Shown piece after piece: positions 6,241 through 10,171 of a stretch of 10,171 nucleotides of DNA. A program made the position numbers and the translations under genes. How positions within the stretch are numbered: the first letter of the stretch is position 1; every line of letters begins with the position of its first letter. This stretch comes from WHSM01 sp050701635 (lineage in GTDB: Bacteria > Actinomycetota > Actinomycetes > Mycobacteriales > Micromonosporaceae), in NCBI GenBank assembly GCA_050701635.1, contig JBOGDF010000204.1, positions 1 through 10,171 of the forward strand. Direction: 5' to 3'. The notes below the pieces were generated by a model, which ran no database searches, was not told where the DNA came from, and saw nothing but the letters and a program-made list of their open reading frames with translations.

Positions 6241-6839
6241 TAGTCGACATCTCCACGGGGTTCTTTGGTGCCGGTGGTGGCGGCGGCGAGGCCGGCGACG
6301 GCAAGGAGTAGAGCGACGGCGATGGCCGGGAAGTCGTTGTCGTGGCGTACTGGCCAGTCCCACGGCGGAAGGGTGCTGCGTGGGTCGCCCATTGTGGTGG
6401 CGGCGAGGAGCCACAGGCAGGGCAATAGCCATGCTAGGCGTCCACCGATGAGGCGGGCGCCGAGCAATGCCAGCCCGAGCAGCCCGATGAGATTGCGGAT
6501 TGCGGCGAGCGGGCCGAAGGCTCCCTGAAGTTGGCTGGCCAGCGCGGTGATCGCCAGAGCGCTGCCGGTGGCGAGTGCGGCGATTTGCCCGAGCCGCCAG
6601 AGCGGCAGGGAACGGGCGGCCGTGAGATCGAAGTCGTGCAATGGGGATCGCAGCGACAGGCCGATCAGACACGCCGACGCGAGTGGGAGGAAGAGGAGCC
6701 AGGGAAGGCCCACGTCGCTGTGTTCGTTGACGCGCAGCTCGGCCGCGCCTATGGTGACGCCGGCCGCGTTGACGGCGAGCAGGGCGCCTGCGGTGGCGAG
6801 CAGGCGGCGGCTGCGGACGAACAGTCGCAGCCCGGTCAT
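6240..6839 (-). CDS. Six-TM membrane protein of an ABC transporter operon
   Basis: The product has 199 residues from the ATG at 6839, which overlaps the stop of the upstream permease as ATGA. A longer frame extends to 6935, but it would lie deep inside the permease gene. After the basic start MTGLRLFVRSRR, hydrophobic segments occur at about 13-33, 44-62, 80-100, 113-131, 135-150 and 170-188, with short charged loops, and the tail TKEPRGDVD is polar. I see no known catalytic motif. The tight overlap with the permease and shared orientation suggest a second membrane subunit or an accessory membrane protein of the same exporter. The family was not recognised by name. The gene is followed at once by the terminator hairpin. 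Confidence 0.8.
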   Translation of the reverse strand: MTGLRLFVRSRRLLATAGALLAVNAAGVTIGAAELRVNEHSDVGLPWLLFLPLASACLIGLSLRSPLHDFDLTAARSLPLWRLGQIAALATGSALAITALASQLQGAFGPLAAIRNLIGLLGLALLGARLIGGRLAWLLPCLWLLAATTMGDPRSTLPPWDWPVRHDNDFPAIAVALLLAVAGLAAATTGTKEPRGDVD

Positions 6840-8104
6840 CGGAAGTCCTCGGCCGTCAGCTCGCAATCGATCAGCTCTTCGTAGTGCGCTGCGAACCACT
6901 CCCGGCGCTTCGATTCGGGCAGCGCGGCGAACCACCTCAGGCTGCTTTGCTGCTGCGGCCGTAACGCCGTGATGTCCAGCGGGCCGCCGCTTAGCCAGGC
7001 GAACACCATCCGCTGGTGGAACGAGTAGTCGCTGGCCCGCTCATCGGTAACCCCCGGTGGCGGACACTCGCGTGGCTTGATGGTGGCCCACAGATACTCT
7101 TCGACGGCCACATGGGCGTTGCCTGCGCCTGACGGAAGGTAGCTGATGGTGAAGCCGCCATCGCCTGGGGCTTGTCGTTGTTCGACGCGGCTGAAATCGG
7201 CGGGGGTGCCGGCCACTCGCTCGTGCAGCGCCAGGAACCCTCGGCGCAGCGCGGGCAGCTCGCTGGCGAAGGCGGGATGCACGCACACCTGCGGCTGCGT
7301 TGACGTGCACTGGTAGCTGAAGCCTGCTTGCTGGGTATAGAAGCGCTGATCTTGCTGGACGACCGTAGTCGCGCCGAGACCGGTCAGCGCGAGGCCGGCC
7401 ACGAGGAAGGTGGCACTCGGGAGCCGCCGCCCTGTCGGAAGCAGCATCCACAGTGCTGCGATGGCCGTGGCCAGCCCTGCATACCAGGCGAGCTGGCCGG
7501 CGAGCAGCGTCGTGTTCAGCTGGTGGAAGACATCCGCTTCTGCGACGGTCACCGGCGACAGGAAATACCACCACTCGCCCCATTGCGAGAGGTTCCACCC
7601 GGCGAACACGTACGCCAGGATCGTGACCGTCGGTGGCCACCACGGCCGCGGCACTGCGCGTCCGGTGACGTAACCGGCGATGACATGCAGCACCAGACCA
7701 GCTCCGCCGGTCGCTACCCATAGCCAGTTCGGGCCACCCCATGTGGCGCCGCCCGTTGCGGTCTTCGTGAACACCGCAACGGCCACCGCCAGGTACGCCA
7801 CAACGGACCAGGCAAGCGCGGCCGCCAACTCCATCACCGGACCCGCCAGCGGGTGCCGGGCGCCCAGCAGCCGCAGGTATCCGGTGCGGCGGCGTCGCTC
7901 CCGGCTCGCAGCCCATGCCGCCAGGCCCGCCGCGAGCGGACCCGCGAGAAACACCGACGTCACCACCGCCGAAGTGGCGTTGTCCCAGACCGAGAACCCG
8001 GACCACAACGTGGAAAACGCCGCGGCCGCAGGGACAACGAACAGCAGCGGGAGCGCCACCAGGGCCGCGCTGCGCCGAAGCTCGTGCCGCAGCGCGGTCA
8101 TCAC
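6836..8104 (-). CDS. ABC transporter permease with large extracytoplasmic C-terminal domain
   Basis: The product has 422 residues from the GTG at 8104 (GTGA overlap with the ATPase stop), or 421 from the adjacent ATG at 8101. GGTGGG precedes both. Hydrophobic segments lie at about 13-33, 48-66, 89-112, 126-149, 158-172, 201-223 and 231-250. The loop after the second segment, SRERRRRTGYLRLLGARHPL, is typical of ABC-2-like permeases contacting the ATPase. Residues about 251-422 form a soluble domain with two cysteines (YQC, VCVHP) that could form a disulfide outside the cell, followed by a helical region ending ELIDCELTAEDFR. Such tails occur in actinobacterial permeases encoded next to an ATPase and a small membrane protein. 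The substrate is unknown. It works with the ATPase encoded immediately upstream. Confidence 0.85.
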   Translation of the reverse strand: MMTALRHELRRSAALVALPLLFVVPAAAAFSTLWSGFSVWDNATSAVVTSVFLAGPLAAGLAAWAASRERRRRTGYLRLLGARHPLAGPVMELAAALAWSVVAYLAVAVAVFTKTATGGATWGGPNWLWVATGGAGLVLHVIAGYVTGRAVPRPWWPPTVTILAYVFAGWNLSQWGEWWYFLSPVTVAEADVFHQLNTTLLAGQLAWYAGLATAIAALWMLLPTGRRLPSATFLVAGLALTGLGATTVVQQDQRFYTQQAGFSYQCTSTQPQVCVHPAFASELPALRRGFLALHERVAGTPADFSRVEQRQAPGDGGFTISYLPSGAGNAHVAVEEYLWATIKPRECPPPGVTDERASDYSFHQRMVFAWLSGGPLDITALRPQQQSSLRWFAALPESKRREWFAAHYEELIDCELTAEDFR

Positions 8105-8847
8105 GACCCACCAGCGAGCACGGTGCTGTAGCCGCGCTCCAATTCGGTGTCCCCCGCGGCGGCGGCGTCGGCCGCCGCCTGCAGCTCGTCGGGGGACCCG
8201 CGGAACACCAACTCGCCGTCCGAAAGCACCTGCACCTCGTCGGCGACATGCCGCACGTCGTCGACAATGTGCGTGCTGACCAGGAAAGCGGCCTCGCCCG
8301 CCATTCGCCGTACCAGGGCCCGGAACTGCATCCGTTGACTTGGGTCCAGTCCCACCGCGGGCTCATCCATCACCACCAGTTCCGGCTCATGCACGATCGC
8401 CTGGGCGATGGCGACCCGCCGCAGCATGCCGCCGGAGAGGGTCTTCATCTTGCTGTCCGCCCGGACTGAGAGGTCGACCATCTCCAGCGCTCGTGCCGCC
8501 GCTGGGGCGATCTGCCGTTCGGGTAGCAACTTGAGCCACGCCGCGTACTCGACGAACTCGCGGGCGGTGAAGGAGGGGAGGTAGCCGAAGTGCTGCGGCA
8601 GGAACCCGACGCGCCGCCGGATCTCCCGTATGCCCGCTGAGCGGGTCGCATCCAGCCCGAGGACCTTCAGCGACCCGCCCGCCGGTCTGCGCAGGGTTGC
8701 GATGGTCTCCAGCAACGTGGTCTTGCCGGCCCCGTTCGGCCCGAGCAGCACGGTCACCCCTGCGGGCACCTCGACCTGTAGGTCTCGCAGCACCCAGTGG
8801 CTGCCGTACCGCTGTGCCAGCCCGGCGGCCTCCACCACGAAGCCCAT
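8101..8847 (-). CDS. ABC transporter ATP-binding protein
   Basis: The product has 248 residues from the ATG at 8847, chosen because GGGGAG lies five bases upstream; the frame is open to 8871. All ATPase motifs are present: Walker A GPNGAGKT (36-43), Q-loop FLPQ (Gln85), signature LSGGM (137-141), Walker B LVVMDEP (about 157-163) with the D-loop GLDP, and the H-loop STH (His193). The short linker and the ending fit the CcmA/DrrA-like export ATPase group that pairs with ABC-2-type permeases. It would power the permease encoded next, whose start overlaps this stop. It lies 45 bp after the small secreted protein gene and is probably co-transcribed with it. The exported compound cannot be inferred; lipids, peptides and drugs are all possible in this group. 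Confidence 0.93.
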   Translation of the reverse strand: MGFVVEAAGLAQRYGSHWVLRDLQVEVPAGVTVLLGPNGAGKTTLLETIATLRRPAGGSLKVLGLDATRSAGIREIRRRVGFLPQHFGYLPSFTAREFVEYAAWLKLLPERQIAPAAARALEMVDLSVRADSKMKTLSGGMLRRVAIAQAIVHEPELVVMDEPAVGLDPSQRMQFRALVRRMAGEAAFLVSTHIVDDVRHVADEVQVLSDGELVFRGSPDELQAAADAAAAGDTELERGYSTVLAGGS

Positions 8848-8892
8848 CACATCTCCCCGCTGTCTAGCCACGTTCGCTGCACTTCGCAGCCG

Positions 8893-9298
8893 TTAGCACA
8901 CGCGATACGATTTGTGGCTGGTGTCGTCGTAGTCGGTGTAGTTCCTGAAGTAGGTCCTCCCGTAGTAGGTTGCGGTCCGCCAGCCGTTGTCGCATCCGGA
9001 CACGCTAGCCCGATAGTAGGTCTGGTATCCGGGGTCGGAACTCTTCATCGCCACGGGGTCCGGCCGGAACGCCAGGTCCTGCTTGATCTCCACCTCCAGC
9101 ACGCGGTAGGTGCCGCTGCTTAGGCATGTGCCCTCGCCGATCGCGTGGAGCACGCCGCCGGAGTGCAAATTGAAGTGGGTGGTGTCGTGGCCGCACCCGG
9201 ATGGGCCCGCGAACGCCGCTGTTGCCGGCGCCGCGCCCGCCAGGGGTTCCCAGCGCGCAGGACGCCAGGAACATGGCTGTCGCTCGTAACTTGGTCAT
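8893..9298 (-). CDS. Small secreted four-cysteine protein, frameshifted in its signal peptide
   Basis: The ATG at 9298 has a perfect AAGGAGG five bases upstream and begins MTKLRATAMFLASCALGT. Continuing in that frame gives Arg/Gly-rich sequence. If one C is dropped from the CCCC run read from 9246 to 9243, the frame continues as LAGAAPATAAFAG, completing a signal peptide with an AFA cleavage site. The mature part, GPSGCGHDTTHFNLHSGG..., follows to the stop at 8893. The intact product would be 134 residues, about 103 after cleavage, with four cysteines (SGCG, EGTC, SGCDN, final YRVC) able to form two disulfides, and a Tyr-rich end. A GTG at 9168 would give only the unsecreted C-terminal 91 residues. 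I do not recognise the family. It heads the ABC operon, so it may be functionally linked to the exporter. Confidence 0.68.
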
Positions 9299-9303
9299 GC
9301 CGA

Positions 9304-9310
9304 CCTCCTT
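9304..9310 (-). promoter_or_regulatory. Strong ribosome binding site of the small secreted protein
   Basis: AAGGAGG on the minus strand is a perfect anti-16S match, five bases from the ATG at 9298. It fixes the true start and supports expression of the gene that now carries the frameshift. Confidence 0.75.
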
Positions 9311-9320
9311 GAGCGGTGAG

Positions 9321-9357
9321 CAGGTGGCAACTGCGCCATCGAACTCGATGGCACCTG
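9321..9357. promoter_or_regulatory. Nested palindrome in the leader of the secreted-protein/ABC operon
   Basis: GCCATCGA (9335-9342) and TCGATGGC (9345-9352) are perfect 8-bp inverted repeats separated by AC. Outside them CAGGT (9321-9325) pairs with ACCTG (9353-9357). The site lies 37 bp upstream of the start codon. It could be an operator for a dimeric repressor or an mRNA hairpin in the leader. Confidence 0.5.
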
Positions 9358-9614
9358 TTCCCCAGAATGCGGGACGCGCGCCAGGATTCCCCCTTTAGAC
9401 GGCGCCCCTCAGTGACAGAAAGGTGCGTCGACGCCAGCGATCCGCACCCGGACTTGGCTCCACCCCACCCCCGACCCGGATGGCCGGCAAGGAAGCTCAC
9501 CCAGCACCCGATCACGAAGCGCGTACACATGCCTACTCTGCGAATCGGCCGATGTCAATGAGCTTCGCGGTCAGAAAGTAGCTTGACGGAAAGCGCCGAC
9601 TACGCGGCGCGTCT
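9358..9614. other. Intergenic region without a recognised gene
   Basis: Between the leader palindrome and the Lsr2-like gene I see no coding frame with family character and no RNA gene. It probably contains the promoter of the minus-strand secreted-protein/ABC operon; no confident -35/-10 pair could be picked. Confidence 0.4.
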
Positions 9615-10005
9615 CTACTGGTTGGCGGTGCGCCAGGCTTGCCATATCTCTCGGGTGGAGCCGGCCTCGGTCGGGGACGGGGATGCCGTTGGCGCGGGCC
9701 CAGGCGCGGACTTCGGCGGTGGTTGGTTCGGGGCGTTCGGTGCGTCGTGGAGTTCGGTCGTTGCGGTGTGAGCGATCGCGGCGCCCCGCCAGGTGCATGA
9801 GCACCTGCTCGACGATGTCCGGGTCGGCAGGCCATTCCTCGGCTGGCACGGGGTAGCAGTACAGCGCATTGGTGCGCGGCCAGGTGCCCGAGGTGCGGAA
9901 CACCATCCCGTCGTCGAGAGGCAGCCGCAGCAGATACGGCAACCTCCACCAGTTCGGCGGGGCGCCAGCCCGTCCGCACAGGGCCGTTCGGCGCTTGGAC
10001 AGCAC
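9615..10005 (-). pseudogene. Lsr2-like DNA-binding protein with conserved N-terminal segment, frameshifted near its end
   Basis: The N-terminal part reads LPYLLRLPLDDGMVFRTSGT, then WPRTNALYCYPVPAEEWPAD and PDIVEQVL, a segment I recall from uncharacterised actinobacterial proteins. After an Arg-rich linker comes TTAEVRAWARANGIPVPDRG followed by RLHP. This is the C-terminal domain of Lsr2, whose RGR motif inserts into the minor groove of AT-rich DNA. The family ending EIWQAWRTANQ and a TAG stop (9617-9615) occur one frame over; skipping one base near 9650-9652 joins them. Without the skip the frame runs to 9571 with unrelated residues. The start is uncertain: GTG at 10005 and GTG at 10041 are in frame, and neither has a good ribosome binding site. 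The likely role is nucleoid-associated silencing or regulation of foreign DNA. Confidence 0.6.
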
Positions 10006-10158
10006 CCATGAAGACAGCCGGGTTAGACACGATTTGGACACCAGGGGAGGTTGTCCCGGATCTCGTGGAAGTTGAGGTGGCGGTCCCCCACCTGAAGCCT
10101 GCCTGGTGGTAGGTCTCGGGTGAACCGCCAAGAACACCACGAGAGATAGGGGACCGCC
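10006..10158. other. Intergenic region between divergent genes, with inverted repeats
   Basis: GGCGGTCCCC (10079-10088) and GGGGACCGCC (10149-10158) are perfect 10-bp inverted repeats 60 bp apart, the second ending right at the start codon of the edge gene. AGGTGG and CCACCT around the first arm form a further small palindrome. The arrangement suits an operator pair, or an end region of an insertion sequence. Confidence 0.4.
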
Positions 10159-10171
10159 GTGACCAAGGACT
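10159..10171 (+). CDS. Start of a gene cut by the window edge
   Basis: A GTG at 10159 follows AGGGGA (10148-10153) with a 5-base gap and begins Val(Met)-Thr-Lys-Asp before the window ends. Nothing can be said about its product from four codons. Some actinobacterial transposases begin this way, but that is only a guess. Confidence 0.4.

Noticed and set aside
7041..8366. Minus-strand frame of 441 codons across the ATPase/permease junction
   Set aside because: It overlaps two genes with complete motifs and membrane segments, and has only low-complexity Arg/Gly composition.
8893..9298. Lactococcin 972-like bacteriocin with its immunity transporter
   Set aside because: The gene order is suggestive, but the mature protein lacks the Gly-Trp and YxH motifs expected and has a different cysteine layout.
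1..10171. CRISPR array, tRNA or rRNA
   Set aside because: No regularly spaced repeats were seen apart from the two-copy 21-mer, and no tRNA cloverleaf or rRNA-like stretch was recognised on either strand.

Overview
The window looks like a chromosomal or accessory region of a high-GC actinomycete. The evidence is the GC-rich third codon positions, many GTG starts, an Lsr2-type DNA-binding module, a streptogrisin-like secreted protease and a DUF932 gene of the actinobacterial/plasmid type. No rRNA, tRNA or CRISPR array was seen. All family assignments come from reading motifs, with no database search.

Left and centre (about 34-6160). The most notable structure is a DUF932-type gene on the minus strand that appears cut in two. 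Its middle part, ending in ...AITEYVD, lies at 5802-6158. Its C-terminal end, starting HYAPAKT... and ending ...TRAFDLLSV-stop, lies at 34-135. Joining the pieces restores the family consensus EYVDHYAP in frame, so the roughly 5.67 kb between them (about 136-5801) is best read as an inserted element. Inside it are two plus-strand genes: a secreted S1 (chymotrypsin-fold) serine protease with prodomain, and a small lipoprotein. Opposite them is a tightly overlapping minus-strand operon: a tyrosine recombinase with all catalytic residues but a frameshifted N-terminus, a small XRE-type HTH protein, and a 718-residue protein with seven CxxC zinc-ribbon units fused to a catalytically degenerate tyrosine-recombinase domain. 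The first two genes overlap as GTGA and the next two as TGATG, so they are probably translationally coupled. Two copies of a 21-bp sequence with a GTTG-N4-CAAC core lie upstream of the recombinase, one touching its start codon and one about 10 bp inside the proposed right end.

Right half (6196-9298). A minus-strand operon encodes, in order of transcription, a small secreted four-cysteine protein (frameshifted in its signal peptide), an ABC ATPase, a polytopic ABC permease with a large extracytoplasmic C-terminal domain, and a six-TM membrane protein. The last two junctions are 4-bp overlaps. A long hairpin directly after the last stop codon probably ends the transcript. An 18-bp perfect palindrome sits in the leader of the first gene.

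Right edge (9615-10171). A minus-strand gene joins a conserved actinobacterial N-terminal segment to an Lsr2-like RGR DNA-binding domain, again with a one-base frameshift. The first 13 bases of a plus-strand gene start at 10159. Three genes each carry what looks like one extra base. They may be real lesions or assembly errors, and raw reads would decide.
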